DNA of 64,000 bases. Origin: Geminicoccaceae bacterium (GTDB lineage Bacteria; Pseudomonadota; Alphaproteobacteria; Geminicoccales; Geminicoccaceae). The stretch covers positions 36,982 through 100,981 of the forward strand of contig JANQNY010000053.1 of the NCBI GenBank assembly GCA_028279345.1. Reading direction: 5' to 3'. The notes beneath the pieces were generated by a model. It had not been told where the DNA came from and made no database searches. It worked only from the letters and a program-made list of their open reading frames with translations. Made by a program: the position numbers and the translations under genes. Of this stretch, positions 8,598 to 17,970 are shown one piece after another (the stretch's first letter is position 1; every line of letters begins with the position of its first letter).

Positions 8598-10445
8598 GTG
8601 GCATCAGGGCCAGCACCAACCGCCGACTTCGATCACATTGTGGTCGGGGCCGGCGCTGCCGGCGCCGTCGTGGCGGCGCGCCTGGCCGAAGGGGGCCAAC
8701 GCGTTCTCGTGCTGGAGGCTGGTGGCGATCCGCTGGCTGATGCGGCGCGGGAGGACGCTGGAGGTCGGCGCCTCGCCGACGATGTGAACGTGCCCGCCTT
8801 CCACACGTTCGCATCCGAGCATCCAGGGCTCAAGCACGACTACTGGGTGCGTCACTACGCCGACGACACGCAGCAGGTCCGCGATTGGCGGTACGCACCC
8901 GACGAGGACGGGGTGCTCTACCCGCGCGCCCGCGGGCTGGGTGGCTGCGCCACCCATCACGCCATGATCATCGTCCGCCCCAACAACGCCGACTGGAATC
9001 ACATCTGGAAACTCACGGGCGACGAAAGCTGGCGGGCATCGAACATGGAGCGCTACTTCCAGCGCATCGACGCCTGCCGCTACCGGGCGCCTTGGCGCCG
9101 CTGGCTCGCACGCTGGTTCGGGTGGAACCCGACCGGCCACGGCTGGGACGGATGGTTGGTGACCGAACGCGCGCTGCCTCTCCGCGTGCTGCGCGACTGG
9201 GCGTTGCGGCGGACGTTGCTGCGGGCGACGCTCGGGGCCGCCGATGCGCAGGCCGAGCCCGGTGCCCAATGGCATTGGTCGCTCACCTCCTATTTCGACC
9301 CGAACGATCGGCGTCTCGTGAACGAACGGGCTTGGGGCGTGCGGCTAGCCCCGACGGCGACCAAGAAGCACGTTCGTCACGGGCCACGCGAACGGCTCCT
9401 TGCGGTTGCGAACAGCCACACGGATCGGCTCGAAATTCGGACACTCGCCACGGTCGTCCGCATCGTCGTGGACCAAGCTCGGCTGCGCGCAACGGGCGTC
9501 GTCTACCGCGATCGCGAGGGCGCAGAACACGAGGTCTCGGCTAACCGTGACGTCATCCTTTCGGGCGGCACGTTTGCATCGCCTCATCTTCTGATGCTCT
9601 CGGGGATCGGCTGCCCTGATCACCTCGCGGCACACGGCATCGATGTCCTGCGGCCGTTGCCCGGCGTTGGTTCCAATCTGCAGGATCGCTACGAGGTCGG
9701 CGTCGTCAGTCGGATGCGCAAGCCCTGGGAGGCGCTCCGCGGGGTGACCTACACGCATCGTGACGGCCATTACCGACGCTGGCGGTGGTTCCGCGCGGGC
9801 AACTACACGAGCAACGGCATCATGGTCTCGGCCGTCGTCAAGTCGCAGGCGCAGCTACCAGTCGCTGACCTATTCTGCTTTTCCATCCTTGCCGATTTCC
9901 GCGGCTACTACCGGGGCTATTCGGAGCGGATCAAGGCCGACGACAAGCTGACCTGGGCAGTGCTCAAGGCCTACACTGACAACTGTGCCGGCACTGTGCG
10001 GCTGCGCTCGACCGAGGCCGCGGAACCGCCGGCGATCAACTTTCGGTACTTCGAGGAAGGCAATGCACCGACGAGCGACGACCTGGACGCCGTGGTCGCC
10101 GGCATCCGGTTCGTCCGCCGGGTCGTCGATGGCATGGCCGACCTGATCGCCGCCGAAGAAGAACCCGGACGACACCTGCAGACCGACGATCAACTCCGCA
10201 CCTACGTTCGTGACAACGCTTGGGGGCATCACGCCTGCGGCACCTGTGCCATGAGAGCGGAAAGCGACGGCGGCGTCGTTGACAGCCGCTTCCGGGTCCA
10301 CGGGATCGATGGGCTGCGAGTGGTCGACGCCTCGATCTTTCCCAAAATTCCCGGCTATTTTCTTGTAGCCTCGGTCTTCATGATCGCGGAGAAGGCCGCG
10401 GACGTGATCCTCGACGACGCAACCGAGCGACCGAGAGGCACTTAG
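8598..10445 (+). CDS. GMC family FAD-dependent oxidoreductase
   Basis: 615 residues, glucose-methanol-choline oxidoreductase family. The N-terminal ADP-binding fold has VGAGAAGAVVAARL near residue 16. The catalytic region has WGHHACGTCAM, with the candidate active-site histidine at H544 or H545. The usual Pro/Asn ending is replaced by ASIFPKIPGYFLVAS, so it belongs to a non-choline branch. No signal peptide is present, so it is probably cytoplasmic. GTG start 10 bases after the large cytochrome. Such enzymes oxidise alcohols to carbonyls. With the ene-reductase at 933 and the cytochromes it could form a redox route for a terpenoid, sterol or similar alcohol, which is inference. Confidence 0.85.
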   Translation: MASGPAPTADFDHIVVGAGAAGAVVAARLAEGGQRVLVLEAGGDPLADAAREDAGGRRLADDVNVPAFHTFASEHPGLKHDYWVRHYADDTQQVRDWRYAPDEDGVLYPRARGLGGCATHHAMIIVRPNNADWNHIWKLTGDESWRASNMERYFQRIDACRYRAPWRRWLARWFGWNPTGHGWDGWLVTERALPLRVLRDWALRRTLLRATLGAADAQAEPGAQWHWSLTSYFDPNDRRLVNERAWGVRLAPTATKKHVRHGPRERLLAVANSHTDRLEIRTLATVVRIVVDQARLRATGVVYRDREGAEHEVSANRDVILSGGTFASPHLLMLSGIGCPDHLAAHGIDVLRPLPGVGSNLQDRYEVGVVSRMRKPWEALRGVTYTHRDGHYRRWRWFRAGNYTSNGIMVSAVVKSQAQLPVADLFCFSILADFRGYYRGYSERIKADDKLTWAVLKAYTDNCAGTVRLRSTEAAEPPAINFRYFEEGNAPTSDDLDAVVAGIRFVRRVVDGMADLIAAEEEPGRHLQTDDQLRTYVRDNAWGHHACGTCAMRAESDGGVVDSRFRVHGIDGLRVVDASIFPKIPGYFLVASVFMIAEKAADVILDDATERPRGT

Positions 10446-10472
10446 CCCGGAGAGCCGCCCGAGACGGCGCTT

Positions 10473-10514
10473 GCGCCAGCCTCGGTTCCGCTACGCTCCA
10501 CCCGGGCTGGCGCC
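10473..10514 (-). repeat. Short dispersed palindromic repeat, copy B; possible terminator
   Basis: Reverse-complement copy of 559-601 with a few mismatches. Its ends are a perfect 9-base inverted repeat, GCGCCAGCC (10473-10481) and GGCTGGCGC (10505-10513). It lies 28 bases past the stop of the GMC gene and before the convergent GNAT gene. It could fold as a hairpin in either transcript and act as an operon boundary, although no U-tract follows. Confidence 0.55.
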
Positions 10515-10701
10515 CATGCCAACACCTGGTCTGCTCACGGTCCAGCCGGCTCTGTCACTTCGGGTCGAGTGGTTCTTCGATCCCCTGTTTTCCTTCGTTC
10601 GGTGACCTGCAGCCTCGGGCCGATGCGAGTCGGAGTGGCGACCCCGGGATCTACGATCTGCCCGCTGCTTCTCGGACAACGCGCGCAGGCAATGCTGTGG
10701 C

Positions 10702-11175
10702 TCAGGGCTGCAGCGCAACGCGCAGGTCGAGCGTCATGAAGACGCTGTTGGGGTCGAGGGTGTAGGCGCCAAACGGCGGGCACTCGACGAAGCCGTGCTT
10801 GCGGTAGAGCGCGCGTGCCGGCTCGAAATAGGGCCACGACCCGGTCTCCAAACTCAGACGCGCCATACCGCGGGCCCGCGCCTCGGCGATGATGTGGCGG
10901 AGCATTGCGCTGCCGGCGCCCGTCCGCCGCTTGGCTTCGGCCGTGTGCATCGACTTTACCTCGCCAAACTCCTGGGTGAGCTGCCTGAGCGCGCCGAAGC
11001 CGATGAGACCATCGGCGTCCCAGAGCGCCCAAAAGGCGATGTCGGGCGCGGCCAACGCATGGAGCTCGAGGGCGTGCGCGCTGCCCGGTGCGGTTTCTGC
11101 GCGCGAGCGTGCCAGGTGCGTGCGCATGAGCGCCTCGATCTGGGGATCGCGTATGTCCGCTTCAGTGATGTGCAT
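10702..11175 (-). CDS. GNAT family N-acetyltransferase
   Basis: 157 residues from the ATG at 11175; a longer open frame upstream overlaps the regulator gene and is rejected. The acetyl-CoA binding region AKRRTGAGSAMLRHIIAEA fits the Q/R-x-x-G-x-G/A signature, and the ARALYRKHGFVECPPFG ending is typical of the fold. The substrate cannot be read from sequence. It lies 17 bases downstream of the XRE-cupin regulator and is probably co-transcribed with it. Confidence 0.85.
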   Translation of the reverse strand: MHITEADIRDPQIEALMRTHLARSRAETAPGSAHALELHALAAPDIAFWALWDADGLIGFGALRQLTQEFGEVKSMHTAEAKRRTGAGSAMLRHIIAEARARGMARLSLETGSWPYFEPARALYRKHGFVECPPFGAYTLDPNSVFMTLDLRVALQP

Positions 11176-11192
11176 GTCGGGCCTGTTCGCGC

Positions 11193-11759
11193 TTAGGTCC
11201 GGGAGAGGATGACGAGGTAGATGCAGGTGCCCCCGGTCTCGTTCGCGAAGGTGATGTCTACAGGTGGGCCGGAGCCGATGCAGTCGCCGGCTGCCAGCTC
11301 GATTGGGTCGCCGCCCTCGACAAGCGTGAGCTTGCCGGCCAACACCAGGATCGAACGCCGGACGCGCGTGTAGGACGACGCGGGAAAGCTCACCCGGCAG
11401 CCTGCCGGCAGCTCCACCTGAGCGATCTCGATGGGGTGGTCGGGCTGGATGAACACCTGCCGGCGCACATAGCCGGTTGCGGGATCGCGCCAGATGGGCT
11501 GGGTCGCCTTCCGGCTGACCGGTTCGGGGCCGTGTTCCGCGCGGACGAGCAAGCCCGCCAGCGTCAGGTCGAAGGCGCCGGCGAGCTTCACGAGCACCGT
11601 CGCCGTCGGGCTGGTCTCGCCTCGCTCGATCTTGCTGATAGCCGCCTTGGAGACGCCCGATCGGTGGGCGAGGTCGGCGAGCGACCACCGACGTGCCTCC
11701 CGCTCGAGACGCACGTGGCGAGCGATCGCGGAGGTGATGCCGTCCTCTAAAACGCTCAT
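11193..11759 (-). CDS. XRE family transcriptional regulator with C-terminal cupin domain
   Basis: 188 residues from the ATG at 11759. The N-terminal helix-turn-helix has SLADLAHRSGVSKAAISKIE, followed by the typical GETSPTATVL loop. The C-terminal half is a cupin (YTRVRRSILVLAGKLTLVEG, then LAAGDCI) that usually binds a small ligand or metal. This architecture is common among regulators of amine, amino-acid or sugar metabolism. The downstream GNAT gene is the likely co-regulated partner. It is transcribed divergently from pyrE across about 100 bases. Confidence 0.88.
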   Translation of the reverse strand: MSVLEDGITSAIARHVRLEREARRWSLADLAHRSGVSKAAISKIERGETSPTATVLVKLAGAFDLTLAGLLVRAEHGPEPVSRKATQPIWRDPATGYVRRQVFIQPDHPIEIAQVELPAGCRVSFPASSYTRVRRSILVLAGKLTLVEGGDPIELAAGDCIGSGPPVDITFANETGGTCIYLVILSRT

Positions 11760-11857
11760 TCGTCTATTAAAGTGGACGCACGCGTTCGTCGTCAAGCAGG
11801 CATCGCGCTGGTCACGCTCGCCCCGACGCGCTAAGGCTCCGCGTCGCACGTGGAGGA

Positions 11858-12565
11858 ATGGATTTGCACGCCGACCCGCTGCTGCCGTCCGACACAGCGA
11901 CGGCCGAGCTCACCGCGCGGATGCTGCTCGAGGTCAAGGCGATCGAGTTTCGCCCGGAGCAGCCCTTCATCTTCTCATCCGGCTGGGCGAGCCCGGTCTA
12001 CATCGACTGCCGGGCGTTGATCTCCTATCCGCGCGTCCGTCGGACGCTCATGCAGCTCACCGCGGCCAAGATCGAACGTGCCGTCGGCTTCGAGCAGCTC
12101 GACGCCGTCGCCGGCGGTGAGACGGCGGGCATTCCGTTCGCCGCCTGGATCGCCGACCTGTTGATGCTGCCGATGGCCTATGTCCGGAAGAAGGTGCCTG
12201 AGACCTCGGCATGCGCAGCGCCGATCGAGGGTGGCATCGAGGCCGGACAGCGGGTGCTACTCGTGGAGGATCTCAGTTCCGACGGCGGCTCAAAGCTCAG
12301 CTTCGCCAACGCGCTGCGGCAGGCGGGCGCTTCCGTCGAGCACACGTTCGTCATCTTCTTCTACGACATCTTTCCAGGCTCCCGCGAACGGCTCGCCGAG
12401 GCGGGGCTGACCTTGCACCACCTGGCCACGTGGCGCGACGTGCTGCGGGTCGCGCGCGCCGGCTCTGGCTTCGCGCCCGGACAGCTCGATCAGGTGGAAG
12501 CATTCCTCAACGATCCGGTCGGCTGGTCGGCGGCGCACGGCGGCGTCGATCGCGCGCCACGCTGA
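11858..12565 (+). CDS. pyrE: Orotate phosphoribosyltransferase
   Basis: 235 residues. Converts orotate plus PRPP to orotidine 5'-phosphate in de novo pyrimidine synthesis, in the cytoplasm. The PRPP-binding motif is [14 protein letters not shown], and the N-terminal [16 protein letters not shown] stretch is typical of PyrE. The ATG is preceded by GGAGG. In the PRPP loop the usual Thr is Ser, which is tolerated in this family. It stands alone and converges on phaC with only 9 bases between the stops. Confidence 0.9.
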   Translation: MDLHADPLLPSDTATAELTARMLLEVKAIEFRPEQPFIFSSGWASPVYIDCRALISYPRVRRTLMQLTAAKIERAVGFEQLDAVAGGETAGIPFAAWIADLLMLPMAYVRKKVPETSACAAPIEGGIEAGQRVLLVEDLSSDGGSKLSFANALRQAGASVEHTFVIFFYDIFPGSRERLAEAGLTLHHLATWRDVLRVARAGSGFAPGQLDQVEAFLNDPVGWSAAHGGVDRAPR

Positions 12566-12574
12566 ACGCCTCGC

Positions 12575-14305
12575 TCAGACGCGCTCGCGCACGTACCGGC
12601 CCGGCGCGTCCTCGAGCGGACGCTTATCAGGAAGGCCGATCGGCGGTGGTGCCGTGAAGGCGCCGCTTCGCGCATGGATCCACGCGGACCATGATGGCCA
12701 CCAAGAGCCGTCCATCTGCTCCGCATGCTGGCGCCACGCGTCGGGTGCCTCATAGCCGTCCTCGCCGTCAAAGGCGCCCAGGCGATGCTTGGCGCGCGGC
12801 TCGTCCGGGGGGGCGACCATGCCGGTATTGTGGCCGCCCGAGGCGAGCGCGAAGGTGACCTCGACACGGGTCAAGAGCCGCAGCTTGTAGACCGACTGCC
12901 AGGGCGCGATGTGGTCGCGCTCGGCACCGACGGCGAAGATCGGCACGTCGATGTCGGTGAGTGCTATGGGCCGGCCATCGACCGCGAAGCGGCCGCGCGA
13001 GAAGCGATTGTCCAGAAACAGGTCGCGCAGGTACTCGGTCTGCATGCGTGCTGGCATCCGCGTGCCGTCGGCGTTCCATGCCATGAGGTCCGTCACGGGC
13101 TGTCGCTCGCCCAGGAGGTACTGGCGCACCGCCTGCGCCCAGATCAGCTCGTTGGAGCGAAGGAGTTGGAAGGCGCCCGCCATCTGCCGGCTGTCCAGCA
13201 CGCCTTGGTCCCACATCATGTCCTCGAGAAACGCGATTTCGCTCTCGTCGATGAAGACCATTAGCTCGCCCGCCTCGCTGAAGTCGGTCTGTGCCGCCAA
13301 CATCGACATCGAAGCGAGCCGCTCGTCCCCGTCGCGCGCCATCGTCGCCGCAGCGATGGCGAGCAGCGTGCCGCCCAGGCAGTAGCCGAGCGCGTGGACG
13401 CGCGCGTTCGGGACGATCTGTCCGACTACGTCGAGCGCGGCGCCGATGCCGAGGCGTCGGTAGTCGTCGAGGCCCCAATCGCGTTGCCTCGGGCCGGGGT
13501 TGCGCCAAGAGATGGCGAAGACGGTGAAGCCTTGCGCGATCAGCCAGCGGATGAACGAGTTATCGGGCCGTAGATCCAGGATGTAGTACTTCATGATCCA
13601 CGCCGGCACGAACAGCACGGGTTCGGGGCGCACTTCTTCGGTCGTGGGTGTATATTGAATCAGCTCCATGAAGTCGTTGCGGAACACCACCTTGCCCGGC
13701 GTGATCGCGAGATCGCGACCTACCTGCCACTCCTCGACGCCCGGCATCGGCCGATCCAGAACCGCGCGCTCCAGGTCCGCGGCGAACAGCTCGGCACCTC
13801 GCCACAGGTTGAGGCCGCTCTCGCTGACGGTTCGTTCCACCACCTCCGGGTTGGTCCAAGGCAGGTTGGCGGGCGACATACGGTTGAGGATCTGCCGAAC
13901 CATGAAGCGGACGGCTTGCTGGTGGTGCGGTGTGACCCCGCGGATGTCGGTCGTGGCGGTCGACCACCAACGCTCCACGGCGAGAAAGGTCTGTGCATAC
14001 AGGTTGAAAGGCCAGACCCGCCAAGCCTCGCCCTCGAAGCGCCGCGAACGGCGTGGGTCGAACGGTGCGTGATCGCCCGGCTGCCAAGCGCGGGCCGCGT
14101 AGCAGGCAAGCTTGAACGCGTCCTCGAAGGCCTGTCCCGCCAGTTCGAGCTGCTTGCCCGGCGCGTTCGTCAGGTGGGCAAGCCAGTCACTCCAGGCGGC
14201 GGCTACCGCCGTGTGGGCGATCCCGCCGGTTAGACGGGCTTCGAAGGCGTGCAGCAGACGATCGGCGCGCTCGTAGCTCTGGGACGGTTGACGAACGATG
14301 CTCAA
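12575..14305 (-). CDS. phaC: Poly(3-hydroxyalkanoate) synthase, class I
   Basis: 576 residues, typical length for class I PhaC. It polymerises 3-hydroxyacyl-CoA into storage polyester at the granule surface. The lipase-like box GYCLGG places the catalytic Cys at residue 309. The later DHIAPWQSVYK segment supplies the catalytic Asp region, and SGGHNTGMVAPP supplies the His. The N-terminal PhaC_N domain is present. No phaA, phaB, phaR or phasin gene is adjacent, so this is a stand-alone synthase locus. Confidence 0.92.
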   Translation of the reverse strand: MSIVRQPSQSYERADRLLHAFEARLTGGIAHTAVAAAWSDWLAHLTNAPGKQLELAGQAFEDAFKLACYAARAWQPGDHAPFDPRRSRRFEGEAWRVWPFNLYAQTFLAVERWWSTATTDIRGVTPHHQQAVRFMVRQILNRMSPANLPWTNPEVVERTVSESGLNLWRGAELFAADLERAVLDRPMPGVEEWQVGRDLAITPGKVVFRNDFMELIQYTPTTEEVRPEPVLFVPAWIMKYYILDLRPDNSFIRWLIAQGFTVFAISWRNPGPRQRDWGLDDYRRLGIGAALDVVGQIVPNARVHALGYCLGGTLLAIAAATMARDGDERLASMSMLAAQTDFSEAGELMVFIDESEIAFLEDMMWDQGVLDSRQMAGAFQLLRSNELIWAQAVRQYLLGERQPVTDLMAWNADGTRMPARMQTEYLRDLFLDNRFSRGRFAVDGRPIALTDIDVPIFAVGAERDHIAPWQSVYKLRLLTRVEVTFALASGGHNTGMVAPPDEPRAKHRLGAFDGEDGYEAPDAWRQHAEQMDGSWWPSWSAWIHARSGAFTAPPPIGLPDKRPLEDAPGRYVRERV

Positions 14306-14421
14306 CTCAAGTCACCCGTGTGCGTTGGGCAGGGACCGCCGCGGCCGACGCTCGGCCGTGGCGAGATTGCGTTCATGCGACGTTGGTCGCACGCGCGCCG
14401 AAGGCGTCACCATGATCGGTG

Positions 14422-15549
14422 TCAAATGGCGCTGGCGGCCAAGGCCTCCGCGACGGGCAAATGCTCGTAGCCGAGGGCGCGCGCCACGGGCTCCACGGTC
14501 ACCCGGCCGTTCCAGACGTTGAGCCCCGCGGCGAGGTGCGCGTCCGTGGCGAGCGCGTCGCGCCAGCCGAGGTCGGCGATCCGCTGGACGTGCGGCAGCG
14601 TCACGTTGTTGAGCGCGTAGGTGGAGGTACGCGCCACGGCACCCGGCATGTTGGCGACGCAATAGTGGACGATGCCCTCCTCGATGTAGGTGGGCTTGTC
14701 ATGCGTTGTCGGCCTGGAGCTCTCGAAGCAGCCGCCCTGGTCGATCGCCACGTCGACCAGCACGGCACCCGGTTTCATCGTTCGTAGCATCGCGCGGGTG
14801 ACGAGCTTGGGCGCGCGGTCACCGGCGACGAGCACGGCGCCGACCACCAGATCGGCCCGCGCGACCGCATCGGCGATGTTGGTGCGGTTTGCGAAGCGCG
14901 TCTTGAGGCGCCCCTCGAAGTGCATGGCCAGGCGCTCCAGCACCGCCGGGCTGCGGTCGAGGATGGTGGTGTCGGCGCCCATGCCGACGGCCATCTGCGC
15001 CGCGTTGAAGCCGACGGTACCACCACCCAAGATCACCACCGTTGCCGGCGCCACGCCGGGGACACCGCCCAGGAGGACCCCGCGGCCACCGTTCTCCTTT
15101 TCGAGCGCTGTGGCACCCGCCTGGATCGCCATGCGCCCGGCGACCTGGCTCATCGGCTTCAAGAGCGGCAGTCCGCCTGCCGCGTCGGTCACCGTCTCAT
15201 AGGCGATGCATATTGCCCTCGAGGCGATGAGGTCCGCGGTCTGCTCGGGGTCGGGTGCCAGGTGCAGGTAGGTGAAGAGCACGTGGTGCGAACGCAGCTT
15301 CACTCGTTCGTCTGCCTGCGGCTCCTTCACCTTCACGATCAACTCGGCTTGCTCGAATACCGCGTCCGCGCTCGCTGCCACCGCGGCGCCGGCTGCCTCG
15401 TAGTCGGCGTCGCTCGCGCCGATACCTTGCCCGGCGGCGTGCTCGACGATCACCCGATGGCCTTGCTCAACAAGCTCGCCGACGCTCTCGGGCGTCAGGC
15501 CCACGCGGTTCTCGTGGGTCTTCACCTCCTTCACGGTGCCGACGATCAT
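14422..15549 (-). CDS. ald: Alanine dehydrogenase
   Basis: 375 residues. NAD-dependent interconversion of L-alanine with pyruvate and ammonia. The start MIVGTVKEVKTHENRVGLTP and the Rossmann motif VVILGGGTVGFNAA are family hallmarks; CIAYETV and HYCVANMPGAV are also conserved. It lies 32 bases downstream of a zinc alcohol dehydrogenase on the same strand and may be co-transcribed with it. Confidence 0.95.
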   Translation of the reverse strand: MIVGTVKEVKTHENRVGLTPESVGELVEQGHRVIVEHAAGQGIGASDADYEAAGAAVAASADAVFEQAELIVKVKEPQADERVKLRSHHVLFTYLHLAPDPEQTADLIASRAICIAYETVTDAAGGLPLLKPMSQVAGRMAIQAGATALEKENGGRGVLLGGVPGVAPATVVILGGGTVGFNAAQMAVGMGADTTILDRSPAVLERLAMHFEGRLKTRFANRTNIADAVARADLVVGAVLVAGDRAPKLVTRAMLRTMKPGAVLVDVAIDQGGCFESSRPTTHDKPTYIEEGIVHYCVANMPGAVARTSTYALNNVTLPHVQRIADLGWRDALATDAHLAAGLNVWNGRVTVEPVARALGYEHLPVAEALAASAI

Positions 15550-15581
15550 CCTCCCGATCCTTTCATTGTTTGATTGCGAGC

Positions 15582-16583
15582 TTACGGCACGAGGATGAAG
15601 GCTCCAGTCACGTCGCCTTGCCGGAGCCGCGCCAGGGCCGCGTTGGCCTCGGCGAGCGGTAGCGTCGTCACGGTTGCGCGGACGCTCGCACGCGCGGCCG
15701 CCTCCAGGAAACCTTCGCCGTCCGCGCGGGTCAGATTCGCGACCGAGCGCACAGAGCGTTCACCCCAAATCAGCGCGTAGGGAAACGCCGGGATGTCGCT
15801 CATGTGGATACCGCCGCAGACGACCGTGCCACCCTTGCGCACGGCGGCGAGCGCCGCCGGTACGAGCGGCCCCACGGGCGCAAAGATCAATGCCGCATCG
15901 AGCAGCTCGGGCGGCCGCTCGGTCGAAGCGCCGGCCCAGACGCAGCCGAACTCGCGGGCGAACGCCTGCGCCGCGGCGTCGCCTTCGCGGGTGAAGGCAT
16001 AGACCTCGCGTCCCTCGGCCTGCGCCACCTGGGTGATCAGGTGGGCGGCGGCACCGAAGCCATAGACGCCCAGCCGCCTCGCGTCGCCGGCCATCTGGAG
16101 CGAACGATAGCCGATGAGCCCGGCGCATAGCCAAGGCGCCATCGCCGCATCGTCGGGCCCGTCGGGCAGGCGGAAGACGTAGTGGGCGTCGGCAACGCAG
16201 GCCTCCGCGTAGCCGCCGTCCCGCGTGTACCCGGTGAATTGCGGCGCATCACAGAGGTTCTCGGCGCCCCGCCGGCAATAGCTGCAGGCCCCGCAGGTAT
16301 GGCCGAGCCAAGGCACGCCGACGCGGTCGCCAACGCGCAACCCGCCAACGCCACTGCCGAGCGCGCGAACGCGGCCGACGATCTCGTGTCCCGGGACGAG
16401 CGGTAGGACCGGTTGCTCGAGTTCGCCGTCGACGATGTGCAGGTCGGTCCGGCAGACGCCGCAAGCTGCGACGTCGATCAGCACCTCGCCGGGGCCCGGT
16501 GCGGGAACCGGGCGCGTCTCCAGGCGCAGGGGCTCCCCCGGTGCGTCCAGCACCATCGCCCGCATCATCGCGCCAGGTGGCAT
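15582..16583 (-). CDS. Zinc-dependent alcohol dehydrogenase
   Basis: 333 residues in the medium-chain dehydrogenase family. Catalytic zinc ligands appear in CGVCRTDLH and PGHEIVGRV; the structural zinc site is CGACSYCRRGAENLC. The nucleotide-binding region is around YGFGAAAHLITQVA. The ATG at 16583 is chosen over an open upstream extension because GGAGGA lies about 11 bases before it. Substrate specificity (primary alcohol or aldehyde) is not visible. The ald gene follows on the same strand. Confidence 0.88.
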   Translation of the reverse strand: MPPGAMMRAMVLDAPGEPLRLETRPVPAPGPGEVLIDVAACGVCRTDLHIVDGELEQPVLPLVPGHEIVGRVRALGSGVGGLRVGDRVGVPWLGHTCGACSYCRRGAENLCDAPQFTGYTRDGGYAEACVADAHYVFRLPDGPDDAAMAPWLCAGLIGYRSLQMAGDARRLGVYGFGAAAHLITQVAQAEGREVYAFTREGDAAAQAFAREFGCVWAGASTERPPELLDAALIFAPVGPLVPAALAAVRKGGTVVCGGIHMSDIPAFPYALIWGERSVRSVANLTRADGEGFLEAAARASVRATVTTLPLAEANAALARLRQGDVTGAFILVP

Positions 16584-16789
16584 CGGCAGCTCGCTCCTCC
16601 CCGTGCGCGCGGCTCGACAGGAGCCACGCGCCAACGTCACAGGTTTAGCACGGTCTGAAGGTATGCGGCGATGCGGGCGGCTTGGTCGCGGTCGGCTGGT
16701 GCGCAAAGGATTTGACGCGGGGTGCCGCACTTGGAAGACATGGCGGGGCGTCGCAGCGGTTCAGAACGACGGCGCGGGGGAGGTTGAAG

Positions 16790-17863
16790 ATGGCGTCCGT
16801 GGACATCCGCGAGGTGCGCAAGGTTTTCGGCGCGACGCAGGTCTTGCATGGTGTCTCGGTCGACATCGAGGACGGCGAGTTCGTCGTGCTGGTTGGCCCG
16901 TCAGGCTGCGGCAAGTCCACGCTGCTTCGCATGATCGCCGGTCTGGAGACCGTGTCCGCCGGCGACATCCTCATTGGCAATCGCCGCGTCAACGACGTCC
17001 CGCCGAAGGAGCGGGACATTGCCATGGTCTTTCAGAATTACGCGCTCTACCCGCACATGACGGTGTTCGAGAATATGGCGTTCTCGCTCCGGATCCGGCG
17101 AGCCCCGCAGACCGAGGTCGACCGACGGGTGCGCGCAGCGGCGGAGATTCTGGGCCTGGCGCCGTTCCTGGAGCGCTTTCCGCGGCAGCTCTCGGGCGGT
17201 CAGCGGCAGCGCGTGGCGATGGGCCGCGCGATCGTTCGCGATCCCCAGGTGTTCCTGTTCGACGAGCCTCTGTCCAATCTCGACGCGAAGTTGCGCGTGG
17301 CCATGCGCACCGAGATCAAGGAGCTGCACCAGCGCGTGGGCGGCACGACGATCTACGTCACCCACGATCAGATCGAGGCCATGACCATGGCCGACCGCAT
17401 CGTCGTCATGCAGAGCGGCAATGTCGAGCAGATGGGGGCACCGCTCGAGCTTTACGACACGCCCGCAAACCTGTTCGTCGCTGGGTTCATCGGCTCTCCG
17501 GCCATGAATTTCGTCAGGGGCACGGTGCGGCGGCCGAACGGGCCGATGCTCGAGACCGGCGCCAACGAAATGCTGCCGCTGCCGGAGTGCCCTGGTCTGG
17601 AGGAGGGCCGTCCGGTCACGCTCGGCGTGCGCCCGGAACACGTGACACTCGCGAACGAGGCCGAGGGCTTTCCCATCGACGTCGTGGTGGTGGAGCCGAC
17701 CGGTGCCGAGATCCAGGTGATCGCCAAGCACGCCGACGACGACTTCGTCGCCGTGTTTCGCGAGCGCCTCGATGTGCATCCGAACCAACGGATCTGGCTC
17801 AAGGCGGATCTGCACCACGCGCACGTGTTCGATGCCGAGAGCGGCAAAGTCATGCGTGCGTGA
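16790..17863 (+). CDS. Sugar ABC transporter ATP-binding protein (UgpC/MsmK/MalK type)
   Basis: 357 residues from the ATG at 16790, preceded by GGGGGAGG. Walker A GPSGCGKST, Q-loop MVFQNYALYPHM, signature LSGGQRQRVAMGRA, Walker B VFLFDEPLSNLDAK, then a C-terminal TOBE/regulatory domain with the VRPEHV motif. It energises the importer formed with the binding protein and two permeases at 17971-21233. It is encoded first in the operon and divergently from the alcohol dehydrogenase. Confidence 0.93.
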   Translation: MASVDIREVRKVFGATQVLHGVSVDIEDGEFVVLVGPSGCGKSTLLRMIAGLETVSAGDILIGNRRVNDVPPKERDIAMVFQNYALYPHMTVFENMAFSLRIRRAPQTEVDRRVRAAAEILGLAPFLERFPRQLSGGQRQRVAMGRAIVRDPQVFLFDEPLSNLDAKLRVAMRTEIKELHQRVGGTTIYVTHDQIEAMTMADRIVVMQSGNVEQMGAPLELYDTPANLFVAGFIGSPAMNFVRGTVRRPNGPMLETGANEMLPLPECPGLEEGRPVTLGVRPEHVTLANEAEGFPIDVVVVEPTGAEIQVIAKHADDDFVAVFRERLDVHPNQRIWLKADLHHAHVFDAESGKVMRA

Positions 17864-17970
17864 GCACCGCCGGCGGTGTTGCCCACGGCAGCCAGGTCGG
17901 GCAGATTGCCCGCAACAACGAGAGGCGTAGTGGGACCACCACGCGCGTTCCATGATCAGGGAGATCAAGA

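Noticed and set aside
10702..11688. A 328-residue reading of the GNAT gene
   Set aside because: The extra N-terminal 171 residues lie antisense-free but in the wrong frame of the XRE-cupin gene and show no domain; the ATG at 11175 gives a complete GNAT.
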